A DNA stretch of 21,709 nucleotides from Veillonella sp. (GCF_019414865.1 NZ_DXLG01000015.1:1-21709), one strand, 5' to 3'; positions 7,183 through 14,488 are shown, numbered from the stretch's first letter. A program made the numbers and translations. The notes: a model not told the origin generated them from the letters alone.

Positions 7183-7986
7183 TTATAATGTAATATGTTC
7201 AATTCTGCGACGACTTGTATCAAGGAAAGAGGCGCTCAGCGTATCACCAAGCTCAATGTCCTTTGTAAAATACAATGATACAGAACCCGCCGTTTTTTGA
7301 GGGTTAAACAAATCTTTACCCTCTAATCTGCGGCGAACAAGTTCACTCGTTTCAAAAGCAGGGTCGATGAATTGAATGCGCCCTGACGTTAGTTCCTCTA
7401 GCAAAGGTTGTACAAATGGGAAATGAGTACAGCCCAAAACTACGACCTCAATTTCTCGGGACAATAAAGGCTCTAGATATTCAGTACATACATGGCGTAC
7501 AAAATAGTCATCTAAATGACCTTGCTCAATGAGGCCTGCCAATTCAGGACATGGTTGCTCCCATACGAGTACTTCATGATCAACTTCAAGGGCTACATGT
7601 TTATGAATATGACTATTCACAGTTGCTGCCGTCGCCATGATACCAATTGTCTTGCTTTTGCTTTGACTAATCGCTGTTTTTACGCCTTGTGATACGCCAA
7701 TAACGGGTACAGACACGCGTTCACGTACCGCATCAAGGGCTACAACAGTAAACGTATTACAAGCAATAACCATCAATTTTACAGGCTGTTTTTCAAGAGC
7801 CTCTGCAATATGACAAGCTAAATAAGTAATTTCATCATCACTACGATTCCCTACAGGGTTATTCGCATTATCACCAATATAGATGAAGTCTTCGTTAGGG
7901 AATTGTTCTTGTAAGACCTTTAAAACAGATAGCCCGCCTACACCGGAGTCAAACACGCCGATAGGCAATTGTTGTACATTACTCAT
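7183..7986 (-). CDS. murI: Glutamate racemase
   Basis: A cofactor-independent racemase making D-glutamate for peptidoglycan. Seen: IGVFDSGVGGLSVL at the N-terminus (Asp that steers the catalytic base), VIACNTFTV (first catalytic Cys) and VVLGCTHFPF (second catalytic Cys). I place the start at ATG 7986 (MSNVQQLPIG, 267 aa). An in-frame TTG at 8001 also gives an open frame, but AGGAG lies only 7 nt before ATG 7986 and would itself be inside the extended version. The ATG overlaps the end of the thioesterase gene by 8 nt, so translation is probably coupled. It is followed by the unknown membrane protein and a CofE-like ligase, a neighbourhood with a glutamate theme. Confidence 0.96.
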   Translation of the reverse strand: MSNVQQLPIGVFDSGVGGLSVLKVLQEQFPNEDFIYIGDNANNPVGNRSDDEITYLACHIAEALEKQPVKLMVIACNTFTVVALDAVRERVSVPVIGVSQGVKTAISQSKSKTIGIMATAATVNSHIHKHVALEVDHEVLVWEQPCPELAGLIEQGHLDDYFVRHVCTEYLEPLLSREIEVVVLGCTHFPFVQPLLEELTSGRIQFIDPAFETSELVRRRLEGKDLFNPQKTAGSVSLYFTKDIELGDTLSASFLDTSRRRIEHITL

Positions 7987-8398
7987 TAGGCATCTCCTCA
8001 ACAGCTGCTAACATAGGCTGATAAAAAGTATCGTCTAATCGCACAATTTTACCTGTTGATTTTGACATAAATGCATTCTTGGTCTCCCCCGTAGCTAGGA
8101 GTGCACCATCACTGGCACGGCGCATGCGATAACGGAATATCATTTGAGCACGTGTCATCTTAACCAAATATGTTTCAATGTGAAGTTCATCATCAAAATT
8201 TGCTGGTTCTTTATAATTGCAGGATACATTCATGATAGGAAATACAATATCCTCATTCATCATATCCCACAAGGTTACACCGATTTGACGAAGGAATTCA
8301 ATGCGTGCCATTTCAAACCATCTAAAATGATTACTATGGTGCGCAATACCCATCATATCGGTTTCGTAAAAGCGTACATTTACTGAAGCAATATGCAT
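7979..8398 (-). CDS. YbgC-like hot-dog-fold acyl-CoA thioesterase
   Basis: A 139-residue single hot-dog domain of the 4-hydroxybenzoyl-CoA thioesterase/YbgC type. The family active-site block is clear: RFYETDMMGIAHHSNHFRWFE, of which ETDMMGIAHHSNHF carries the catalytic Asp near residue 14. Length is normal. Members hydrolyse short- to medium-chain acyl-CoA or acyl-ACP; in proteobacteria YbgC is linked to envelope phospholipid metabolism. It is the first gene behind a consensus promoter, followed by murI with an 8-nt overlap. Ribosome site AAGGA lies about 8 nt before ATG 8398. Confidence 0.88.
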   Translation of the reverse strand: MHIASVNVRFYETDMMGIAHHSNHFRWFEMARIEFLRQIGVTLWDMMNEDIVFPIMNVSCNYKEPANFDDELHIETYLVKMTRAQMIFRYRMRRASDGALLATGETKNAFMSKSTGKIVRLDDTFYQPMLAAVEEMPNE

Positions 8399-8434
8399 AT
8401 ATTTATCCTTCTTTTTTCATAGAATACAACCTTC

Positions 8435-8463
8435 ATTGTATATCTATTACTTTAGCGTGTCAA
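8435..8463 (-). promoter_or_regulatory. Consensus sigma-70/A promoter of the thioesterase-murI operon
   Basis: The minus strand has TTGACA (8458-8463), a 17-nt spacer and TACAAT (8435-8440). The predicted start is near 8428, giving a leader of about 30 nt. This is the best -35/-10 pair in the window. Confidence 0.85.
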
Positions 8464-8470
8464 ATAAATA

Positions 8471-8504
8471 AAGGCAGTTCAATCGCAACGGATCAAACTG
8501 CCTT
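8471..8504 (-). terminator. Terminator-like hairpin after the DUF1232 gene
   Basis: AAGGCAGTTCAATC (8471-8484) pairs with GATCAAACTGCCTT (8491-8504), 14 bp with two wobbles and a 6-nt loop. On the minus strand the tail is TATTTATTTG, only moderately U-rich. It separates the DUF697/DUF1232 unit from the promoter of the next operon. Confidence 0.75.
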
Positions 8505-8516
8505 AATGGTTAAAAG

Positions 8517-8861
8517 CTAGTTACTGCCACCAAATGGGAAGTATTTTTTTGCCTCTTCTTGATGACGAGTTTTAATGTAACGATTGGCAACCTTGAAGGC
8601 AAGTCCAAGCACTGCTACATCATCTATCCAACCTAATACAGGAATTGTATCCGGTACAATATCAATAGGTAATACGAGATACCCTAAGGCACCAGCAATG
8701 ACTGCTTTTACATATTTTGGAGTGTCCTTGTCACGCATACAAAGGAACAAGGTCACTGCTCGTTGTACAAAGGCAAGCTTCTTACCATATCGTCCTAAAA
8801 AAGCGGCGAATTTAGATTCGTTAAAATACTTACCATATGTAATAATTTTTAATGGATTCAT
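8517..8861 (-). CDS. DUF1232 (YkvA-family) small membrane protein
   Basis: A 114-residue protein with the DUF1232 core YVKAVIAGALGYLVLPIDIVPD then TIPVLGWIDDVAVLG (about residues 50-88): a hydrophobic hairpin with the conserved P-x-D-x-V-P-D. The family is widespread and its function is unknown; it is usually a membrane-associated accessory protein. It follows the DUF697-like gene with a 19-nt gap and ends at a hairpin terminator, so the two form a bicistronic unit. Confidence 0.85.
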   Translation of the reverse strand: MNPLKIITYGKYFNESKFAAFLGRYGKKLAFVQRAVTLFLCMRDKDTPKYVKAVIAGALGYLVLPIDIVPDTIPVLGWIDDVAVLGLAFKVANRYIKTRHQEEAKKYFPFGGSN

Positions 8862-8880
8862 CTTCCTAATCCTTTAGCGC

Positions 8881-9732
8881 CTATTTGCGCAAACCACCAA
8901 TTTTATCTTTTGCTGTATTAACAGTGTTTGTAGCAACATCTTTTGCTGTTTCAACAGCATCATTAGCTTTAGTTTTTGCAGTTTCTACTGCAGCTTGTGC
9001 AGAAGCTTTAGCTACTTCTACGCCACCTTTAGCTAATTCTTTAGCTACATCAATATTTTCTTTAGCAACATCAATTTTCTCTTTTGCCGCATCGGTTACT
9101 TTCGCCACAACTTCTGCTGCATTGTCATGGATTTGATATTTTGTTTCTGTATTCCATTTATCGATAGCAGGTGTTACTTTTTCTTCGTAAACTTGTTTCA
9201 AAGTTTCTTTAGCAAGACCTGTTTCATTAGCAATACCAGCCCAAACGTCGCGTTGACCTTGTGTGAAAGGAATGCTAGCGCTTGCATCACGGATGATATC
9301 ACCTGCTATAGCTTTACCGCTTTCAAGGAATTCAGCAACCATTGGTTTATAACGTTCGATATCAGAAGGCATACCATCTTGGATCCAAATGTGAGCAATT
9401 TTACCGATAGCATATGTTAAACCAACTGCTACAGGAACGCGAACTGCTTTTAGAGGAATAAGAAGAGAAATAGCCGCTATACCTACAGCTGTGCTAAGAC
9501 CACCAACTAGACCCACTACGGCACCAGATTGCAATTCTACTTCATAAAGATGTGCAATGCGAGTTACCATATACGTTGCATTGGCGCACAAAGCAACACT
9601 GCTGAATTTAGGGGATAATGCCAATGCCGCTGCACGACCTGCACCCCAGAAAATAAATTGTTCAACTTGATAGTCACGATCTTGAGAACCATCCATAAGT
9701 GGCTCAAGTGTTACGCCATTATATTCTGCCAT
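8881..9732 (-). CDS. DUF697-like membrane protein with LEA-like C-terminal repeats
   Basis: A 283-residue protein in two parts. Residues about 25-120 resemble DUF697 (YcjF-type) regions: WGAGRAAALALSP, a pair of hydrophobic helices, then VPVAVGLTYAIGKIAHIWI, probably inserted in or lying on the membrane. Residues 216-283 form a lysine- and alanine-rich amphipathic helix made of tandem units. Two 7-mers (AKEKIDV, AKENIDV) precede four near-tandem 11-mers starting at A230 (AKELAKGGVEV), A241 (AKASAQAAVET), A252 (AKTKANDAVET) and A263 (AKDVATNTVNT), with a partial unit after A274. Eleven-residue periodicity is typical of LEA group 3 and apolipoprotein-like helices that bind membranes or protect under stress. 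Function is not known; a role in membrane or stress protection is inference. Ribosome site AAAGGAG precedes ATG 9732. Confidence 0.8.
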   Translation of the reverse strand: MAEYNGVTLEPLMDGSQDRDYQVEQFIFWGAGRAAALALSPKFSSVALCANATYMVTRIAHLYEVELQSGAVVGLVGGLSTAVGIAAISLLIPLKAVRVPVAVGLTYAIGKIAHIWIQDGMPSDIERYKPMVAEFLESGKAIAGDIIRDASASIPFTQGQRDVWAGIANETGLAKETLKQVYEEKVTPAIDKWNTETKYQIHDNAAEVVAKVTDAAKEKIDVAKENIDVAKELAKGGVEVAKASAQAAVETAKTKANDAVETAKDVATNTVNTAKDKIGGLRK

Positions 9733-9781
9733 AAGTATTCTCCTTTGTTGTGAACCAACTATAGGTCATATTATTAGTATT

Positions 9782-9790
9782 ATTATACCA
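9782..9790 (-). promoter_or_regulatory. Extended -10 promoter of the DUF697-like gene
   Basis: The minus strand reads TGGTATAAT (TATAAT at 9782-9787, TGn at 9788-9790). No -35 match is seen. The start is predicted about 45 nt before the gene. Confidence 0.6.
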
Positions 9791-9869
9791 TTCTATTGAT
9801 ATAAGGGGAATGAATTTTTACAATTCTTTCAATGTTTAAAAAACAAAACATCATCTAAGATTTTCAATA

Positions 9870-10637
9870 TTACCAACTAGTGAGACCACCATCAATAGTC
9901 CATGCTGCCCCCGTTACAAAGGAAGCTTTACTACTCAATAAAAATACAATTACCTCCCCAATCTCATGAGGTTGACCAATGCGTCCCAATGGATAATGTT
10001 GGCCCATTTCAGCCTTGGCAGCCTCTGCATCTTGCTGAGCATTTGCAATTTGTTTATCTACTAAAGAGGTATCCACATCACCGGGACAAACACAGTTAAC
10101 GCGCACATTATGTGGTGCCATTTCAAGGGATAGTGATTTCGTAAAACTCACTACCGCACCTTTTGAAGCACCGTATACAGAGCAAGCCACATTGCCTTGT
10201 AAGCCTGCATCACTGGCTACCGTTACAATACTGCCCTTTGTAGAGCGCAAGTATGGTAGTGCGGCCTGACACAGAAAGACCGTACCTTTCACATTGGTGC
10301 CAAACATTTCATCAAAGGCCGCCTCTGTTACGTCTGCTAGAAGCTCTTCTTCATAATAGCCTGCTGCTGTTACGAGAGCAGATACACCGCCAAACAATTT
10401 GACAGTTTCTTTTACAATACGCTGACAATCTTCAATCTTCGATACATCCCCTTGTACATACTGTACCCTTGAAGAATAGCGGCGCAATTTCATCTTAGCT
10501 TTTTGTCCTGACTTTTCATCACGACCATTGATGACGACACACCAACCTTCTTTAAGAAGTAGTTTCGCAGTAGCAAAGCCAATTCCTGATGTGCCACCAC
10601 TAATCAATGCCACTTGTACATCACTTTTATGAGGCAT
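9870..10637 (-). CDS. SDR-family NAD(P)-dependent oxidoreductase
   Basis: A 255-residue classical short-chain dehydrogenase/reductase. The Rossmann motif SGGTSGIG lies at 13-20, with N115 (TNVKG), S142 (VASDAG) and the Y155-x3-K159 pair (YGASK) completing the catalytic tetrad. PGDVDTS follows, and IDGGLTSW ends the protein. The family NNAG motif reads VTAAG here, a minor variation. FabG-like length, but the substrate cannot be assigned. It follows the TSUP permease gene with an 11-nt gap and is the last gene of the dat-metN-metI-yerC-TSUP-SDR series. No convincing terminator is seen after it, only T-rich sequence. Confidence 0.9.
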   Translation of the reverse strand: MPHKSDVQVALISGGTSGIGFATAKLLLKEGWCVVINGRDEKSGQKAKMKLRRYSSRVQYVQGDVSKIEDCQRIVKETVKLFGGVSALVTAAGYYEEELLADVTEAAFDEMFGTNVKGTVFLCQAALPYLRSTKGSIVTVASDAGLQGNVACSVYGASKGAVVSFTKSLSLEMAPHNVRVNCVCPGDVDTSLVDKQIANAQQDAEAAKAEMGQHYPLGRIGQPHEIGEVIVFLLSSKASFVTGAAWTIDGGLTSW

Positions 10638-10648
10638 ACCTTGCCCTC

Positions 10649-11443
10649 CTATAATGTGGAAACATAGTCATAGACTAATTTCAACAACATAACTGTCGTT
10701 ACCGACAAGAATACAACACGTACCAACGACGAACCTTTAGCAATAGCTAAATGAGAACCTAAATAAGCACCTATAATTTGTCCAACACCTGTAGCTAGAC
10801 CGTACTTAATATTGACGTGCCCTAAATACAAAAAAACGATTAATGATGCTAAATTACTAGTAAAATTCAATATTTTTGCATTTGCAGATGCATGTAAAAA
10901 ATCAAAACCAGTAAAGATAAAGCCCATAATCAAAAATGTACCTGTACCAGGTCCAATGAAACCATCATAGACACCAATGCCAAGAGCGAAAGCCATACAA
11001 ATGTATAGAGCTTTACCCACTACTACAGAAGTGCGGTTAACCTCGCCCCAGTCCTTTTTGAATACCACAAAAAGTGTGACACAAACGAGTAGGACGATAA
11101 TAATAGGCTTTACATATAAGGGTGGCAACGATACAACCGCTAATGTACCAATCATAGAACCAATAAAGGTAAATGGTAATAGTTTACGAACTAAAGAAAA
11201 ATCAACCATATGATTTCGCAAGAACGTAATAGATGCACTGCCAGCACCAAAAATACTGGATAATTTATTACTGCCCAAGGCCATACTAGGCGGAAGATTT
11301 GTTAATAACATGGCCGGTACAGAAATGAGTCCACCGCCGCCCACAATGGAGTCTACAAAGCCTGCAAAAGCACCTGCTATAGCGAGCAAAATGAGTATAA
11401 GGATATCAAATGGTAAACCTGTTACCTCAATGAGCCACTCCAT
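10649..11443 (-). CDS. TSUP-family (TauE/SafE) membrane permease
   Basis: A 264-residue polytopic membrane protein with about eight hydrophobic segments. It has the family motif FVDSIVGGGGLISVPAML near residue 30 and a second-half counterpart GVYDGFIGPGTGTF. TSUP/TauE/SafE proteins move sulfite, sulfonates or other small anions, usually as exporters. Its place after a methionine importer operon and a TrpR-like regulator fits removal of a sulfur-containing product, but the substrate is not determined by sequence. A ribosome site (AGGAGG) precedes ATG 11443. A long imperfect hairpin lies in the gap to the preceding gene. Confidence 0.88.
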   Translation of the reverse strand: MEWLIEVTGLPFDILILILLAIAGAFAGFVDSIVGGGGLISVPAMLLTNLPPSMALGSNKLSSIFGAGSASITFLRNHMVDFSLVRKLLPFTFIGSMIGTLAVVSLPPLYVKPIIIVLLVCVTLFVVFKKDWGEVNRTSVVVGKALYICMAFALGIGVYDGFIGPGTGTFLIMGFIFTGFDFLHASANAKILNFTSNLASLIVFLYLGHVNIKYGLATGVGQIIGAYLGSHLAIAKGSSLVRVVFLSVTTVMLLKLVYDYVSTL

Positions 11444-11461
11444 ATAAACCTCCTACAGATA

Positions 11462-11499
11462 GCACATCAACGGTCGCCAAAGGGCCACCGTTGTCATGC
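11462..11499. other. Long imperfect hairpin between the TrpR-like gene and the TSUP gene
   Basis: The core CAACGGT (11468-11474) pairs with ACCGTTG (11487-11493), and GCC (11476-11478) with GGC, around an AAAG loop; a single C-C mismatch (G-G on the other strand) interrupts. Outer GCA/TGC pairs extend it to 11462-11499. No U-tract follows on the minus strand, so partial termination, mRNA processing or differential stability within the operon is more likely than full termination. Confidence 0.55.
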
Positions 11500-11508
11500 T
11501 AGTTTATA

Positions 11509-11805
11509 TTATTTTGCACCTAGACGATCTAGCGCTAATGTATAACCATCAGCACCATAGACTAGGCATCGTTTTACACGGCTAATCGTTGCCGTACTTG
11601 CGCCTGTTTCTTCTACGATTTTTTCATAGCTATCCCCTGCTCGTAACATTTTTGCTACTTGCAAGCGTTGAGATAAAGCTTTTAACTCATTAATCGTACA
11701 GATATCCTCAAAGAATGCATAGCATTCCTCTGTATTTTCAAGAGTTAAAATAGCGGTGAACAACTCATCATTTTGAGAACTTCTCAATTTTTCATTGATA
11801 CTCAT
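11509..11805 (-). CDS. YerC/YecD-family TrpR-like DNA-binding protein
   Basis: A 98-residue helical protein of the TrpR superfamily (YerC/YecD group). It shows ELKALSQRLQVAKMLRAGDSYEKIVEETGAS with the helix-turn-helix YEKIVEETGASTATISRVKR (about residues 60-79) near its C-terminus. The classical TrpR represses trp genes when it binds tryptophan; ligands of the YerC group are mostly unknown. Here it is embedded in a methionine-transport operon, 9 nt after metI with ribosome site AGGAGG, so a role in sensing an amino acid imported by MetNI and controlling this operon is a reasonable inference. Confidence 0.9.
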   Translation of the reverse strand: MSINEKLRSSQNDELFTAILTLENTEECYAFFEDICTINELKALSQRLQVAKMLRAGDSYEKIVEETGASTATISRVKRCLVYGADGYTLALDRLGAK

Positions 11806-11814
11806 AGGAACCTC

Positions 11815-12468
11815 CTATTTCTTATTCATCGCTTTAGACCATGCATCGCCAATCATTTGTACTAATTGTACCAAAATAATCAAGATAATGATGGTAGCAA
11901 TCATAACATCAGCTTGGAAACGTTGGTAACCATAGCGGATAGCAATATCACCAAGACCACCGCCGCCGATTGCACCTGCCATTGCAGAGTAACTGATGAG
12001 GTTAACGATAAGAACTGTTACATTGTCGATAATTGTAGGCAATGCTTCAGGTAATAAAACTTTCCAAATAATTTGGAGTGGGCTTGCACCCATAGATTGA
12101 GCCGCCTCAATAACACCAAAGTTAATATCTTTAATAGATGTTTCTACAAGGCGCGCTAAGAATGGTATTGCTGCAATTGTTAAAGGTACACAAGCTGCAG
12201 TTGTACCAATAGATGTGCCAGCCACCATACGAGTGAATGGAATGATAGCAACCATCAAGATGATGAATGGAATAGAACGTGTTGCATTGACAACAGCACC
12301 TAACACTTTGTTAAGTGCTACATTTTCTAAAATATGACCCTTAGATGTTACTACCAAAACAACACCGAGAGGAATACCAAGTAACATAGCCATGACCGTA
12401 GAAATAATAGTCATTTGCAATGTATCAAGGGTACCAGTTATGAGAAGATTAATTATTTGCTCTGACAT
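11815..12468 (-). CDS. metI: Methionine ABC transporter permease
   Basis: A 217-residue inner-membrane permease with five predicted membrane helices. It has the ABC-permease EAA loop EAAQSMGASPLQIIWKVLLPEALP around residues 140-163, and the MetI-type N-terminus LLITGTLDTLQMTI and end region. Its ATG lies within the end of metN (20-nt overlap), with GAGGTG 7 nt upstream. It forms the membrane channel with MetN; the substrate-binding lipoprotein MetQ is not encoded next to it. Confidence 0.95.
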   Translation of the reverse strand: MSEQIINLLITGTLDTLQMTIISTVMAMLLGIPLGVVLVVTSKGHILENVALNKVLGAVVNATRSIPFIILMVAIIPFTRMVAGTSIGTTAACVPLTIAAIPFLARLVETSIKDINFGVIEAAQSMGASPLQIIWKVLLPEALPTIIDNVTVLIVNLISYSAMAGAIGGGGLGDIAIRYGYQRFQADVMIATIIILIILVQLVQMIGDAWSKAMNKK

Positions 12469-13495
12469 AACCGATCACCTCGCTTTCAATTGGTAATGTG
12501 TTGATGTATTCTAAGCCCTCTTGCGCATTTTCAGGGTCACCATTCAAGATAACGATAAGACGACCAACGCATGTATTTTGGATATAGTCGATGCCACCAA
12601 AGAGGATACTTACATCGAGGTTAAAGCGTCGTACGAGACCTGCCACTACAGGTTCATCCGTAGATTGGCCTGTGAATTTAAGGCGTACTAATGGAGCTGT
12701 ACCTGCAATCCATTGATCATGTAATTCCAAATGTTCTAACGCTTCTGGAGGTAAGTTATCACTTACTACAGAGCTGATGAATTCTTTTGTAGTATTTTCA
12801 CGAGGATGTGTAAATACTTCAACAGTGCTACCTTCCTCGAGGATTATACCGCCTTCGATAACCGCTACACGATCACAAATTTCACGGATTACGTGCATTT
12901 CATGAGTGATGAGAACGATAGTAAGGCCCATTTTTTCATTGATATCTTTCAACAATTTCAAAATAGATTCTGTTGTTTGCGGATCCAGAGCAGATGTAGC
13001 TTCATCACAAAGAAGAACCTTTGGATTAGACGCTAAGGCACGAGCAATACCAACACGTTGTTTTTGACCACCAGACAATTGGGATGGATAGTTGTTCATA
13101 CGCTCAGTAAGGCCTACGATATCAAGGATTGGCGTAATGCGTTCCTTGATTTCAGATTTGCTCAAGCCTTGTAATTCCAACGGGAATGCCACATTGTCAT
13201 ACACTGTACGAGAGGACAAAAGGTTAAAATGTTGGAAAATCATACCAATATCTTTGCGTGCTTTACGCAAAGCGGATTTGCCAAGTGTTGTTAAATCTGT
13301 ACCATTAACGATAACAGAGCCAGATGTAGGCGCTTCGAGCATGTTGATGCATCGAATCAATGTGGATTTACCGGCTCCAGATTGACCGATAATGCCAAAG
13401 ATTTCACCTTCTTTAACTTCAAGGTTAATATCTTTTAAGGCTTCCACACGAGTAGTGCCTTCATAGACTTTACTAATGTGTTGTAATTGAATCAA
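12449..13495 (-). CDS. metN: Methionine ABC transporter ATP-binding protein (TTG start)
   Basis: A 348-residue ABC ATPase. Walker A GQSGAGKST (37-45), signature QLSGGQKQR, Walker B VLLCDEATSALD and the switch His in ITHEM are present. After about residue 265 comes the NIL regulatory domain, which in E. coli MetN binds methionine and inhibits transport from inside. The start codon is TTG at 13495 (MIQLQHISKVYEG), which matches the usual family N-terminus and has AAAGGA about 8 nt upstream. No upstream ATG fits, and a later start would remove the first beta strand. It precedes metI and follows dat after 55 nt. The family imports both L- and D-methionine. Confidence 0.95.
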   Translation of the reverse strand: MIQLQHISKVYEGTTRVEALKDINLEVKEGEIFGIIGQSGAGKSTLIRCINMLEAPTSGSVIVNGTDLTTLGKSALRKARKDIGMIFQHFNLLSSRTVYDNVAFPLELQGLSKSEIKERITPILDIVGLTERMNNYPSQLSGGQKQRVGIARALASNPKVLLCDEATSALDPQTTESILKLLKDINEKMGLTIVLITHEMHVIREICDRVAVIEGGIILEEGSTVEVFTHPRENTTKEFISSVVSDNLPPEALEHLELHDQWIAGTAPLVRLKFTGQSTDEPVVAGLVRRFNLDVSILFGGIDYIQNTCVGRLIVILNGDPENAQEGLEYINTLPIESEVIGYVRANN

Positions 13496-13513
13496 AATAA
13501 TGTCCTTTCTTAA

Positions 13514-13527
13514 GGTAAAAATTTACC
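13514..13527. promoter_or_regulatory. Inverted repeat just upstream of metN
   Basis: GGTAAA (13514-13519), 2-nt spacer, TTTACC (13522-13527), only 18 nt before the TTG start of metN and next to its ribosome site. It could be a regulator site or a small translational hairpin. No S-box, T-box or similar riboswitch fits in the 55-bp gap. Confidence 0.4.
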
Positions 13528-13550
13528 ATGTAATGAAAGTAGATTACCTA

Positions 13551-14408
13551 TTAAGGCAAACCTTCTTCCATCAATTTTTCTAGTGCTTCGCGTAGACGAA
13601 GTGTAATAGCACCTGGTTTACCACCAGATACTGGATTTCTGTCTAGCTTAGTAATTGGGATGACACCACCAATTGTATCGGTAAAGAATAATTCGTCCGC
13701 ATCATCTACAAAAGCGCGGTCAAATTCTTTTTCAATAACTGTAATACCTAGAGATGGTGCTACGCGGGTCAAAATCATTTGGCGCGTAATACCTTTTAAG
13801 ATATGATTATCTGCTGGATGCGTATACAAGATACCATCTTTGACAGCAAATACATTAGATGTTGCACCTTCTGTACAAACGCCATCACGGAACAACATGG
13901 CAGTATAAGCAAATTTCTTCTCCGCTTTAGTTTGTGCCAAAATATTCGGAATCAAGTTAGTAGTCTTAACATCTACATGGTCCCAACGCTCATCAGGTAA
14001 TGCAATCGCTTTTACGCCTTCACCCAATTTATTGACTTCATCTAAATTCAAAGTACGGATAGACATGAGCATTTGTGGTTCTAATTTAGAACGATCATAT
14101 GCATGACGACGCGGCGCTACGCCACGAGAGATTTGCAAATAAATATAGCCCTCTTTGATTTCACTTTGCTCGATTAAAATTTCGTGCAATTCTGTTAAAT
14201 CATCTGGGGTCATTTTTACAGGAATATCCATTTCACGCATAGAGCGATACAAGCGATCTTGATGGTAGGACAATGCGAAGCAACGGCCTTTTACGACACG
14301 TACCACTTCGTATACAGAGTCACCAAACAAATAACCACGGTCATCAATACTGATAACTTTGGCACCTGGTTCAACGAACTCGCCATTAAAATATGTTAAT
14401 TCTTGCAT
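13551..14408 (-). CDS. dat: D-amino-acid (D-alanine) aminotransferase, class IV PLP enzyme
   Basis: A 285-residue fold-type IV PLP transaminase. The D-amino-acid type is shown by RGYLFGDSVYEVV (24-36), LQISRGVAPRRHAY (91-104), the PLP-binding Lys148 in DVKTTNLIPNIL, and E180 in CTEGATSNVF. The RGVAPRRHAY block, with its substrate-carboxylate basic residues, is more like D-alanine transaminase than branched-chain or aminodeoxychorismate lyase relatives. Dat interconverts D-alanine and D-glutamate for the cell wall and can deaminate other D-amino acids. Its place as first gene before metNI suggests use on imported D-methionine; that is inference. It has ribosome site GAGGTGC and an extended -10 promoter with a candidate operator upstream. 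Confidence 0.92.
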   Translation of the reverse strand: MQELTYFNGEFVEPGAKVISIDDRGYLFGDSVYEVVRVVKGRCFALSYHQDRLYRSMREMDIPVKMTPDDLTELHEILIEQSEIKEGYIYLQISRGVAPRRHAYDRSKLEPQMLMSIRTLNLDEVNKLGEGVKAIALPDERWDHVDVKTTNLIPNILAQTKAEKKFAYTAMLFRDGVCTEGATSNVFAVKDGILYTHPADNHILKGITRQMILTRVAPSLGITVIEKEFDRAFVDDADELFFTDTIGGVIPITKLDRNPVSGGKPGAITLRLREALEKLMEEGLP

Positions 14409-14464
14409 AGGAGCACCTCTTTTTCTATATCGTTACTCTATCAAGTAGTAATCATCATGGACTT

Positions 14465-14473
14465 ATTATATCA
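14465..14473 (-). promoter_or_regulatory. Extended -10 promoter of the dat-met operon
   Basis: The minus strand reads TGATATAAT (TATAAT at 14465-14470, TGn at 14471-14473). The surrounding 14-mer AATTGTGATATAAT is identical to the one at the rph promoter. The predicted start is near 14458, 50 nt before dat. Confidence 0.7.
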
Positions 14474-14488
14474 CAATTACTTTCAAAT

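Noticed and set aside
7987..8001. Upstream TTG start for murI (MRRCL extension)
   Set aside because: The ribosome site AGGAG would lie inside the extension; ATG 7986 has correct spacing and gives the normal family N-terminus.
9838..9862. Terminator after the SDR gene
   Set aside because: The minus strand is T-rich here, but the only stem is short, AT-only and mismatched; not convincing enough to list.
11806..11818. AGGA/TCCT inverted repeat at the ribosome site of the TrpR-like gene
   Set aside because: Only 4 bp; a by-product of the ribosome site sequence.
13496..13550. S-box or other methionine riboswitch before metN
   Set aside because: The gap is only 55 nt and lacks the conserved S-box core; only a small inverted repeat is present.
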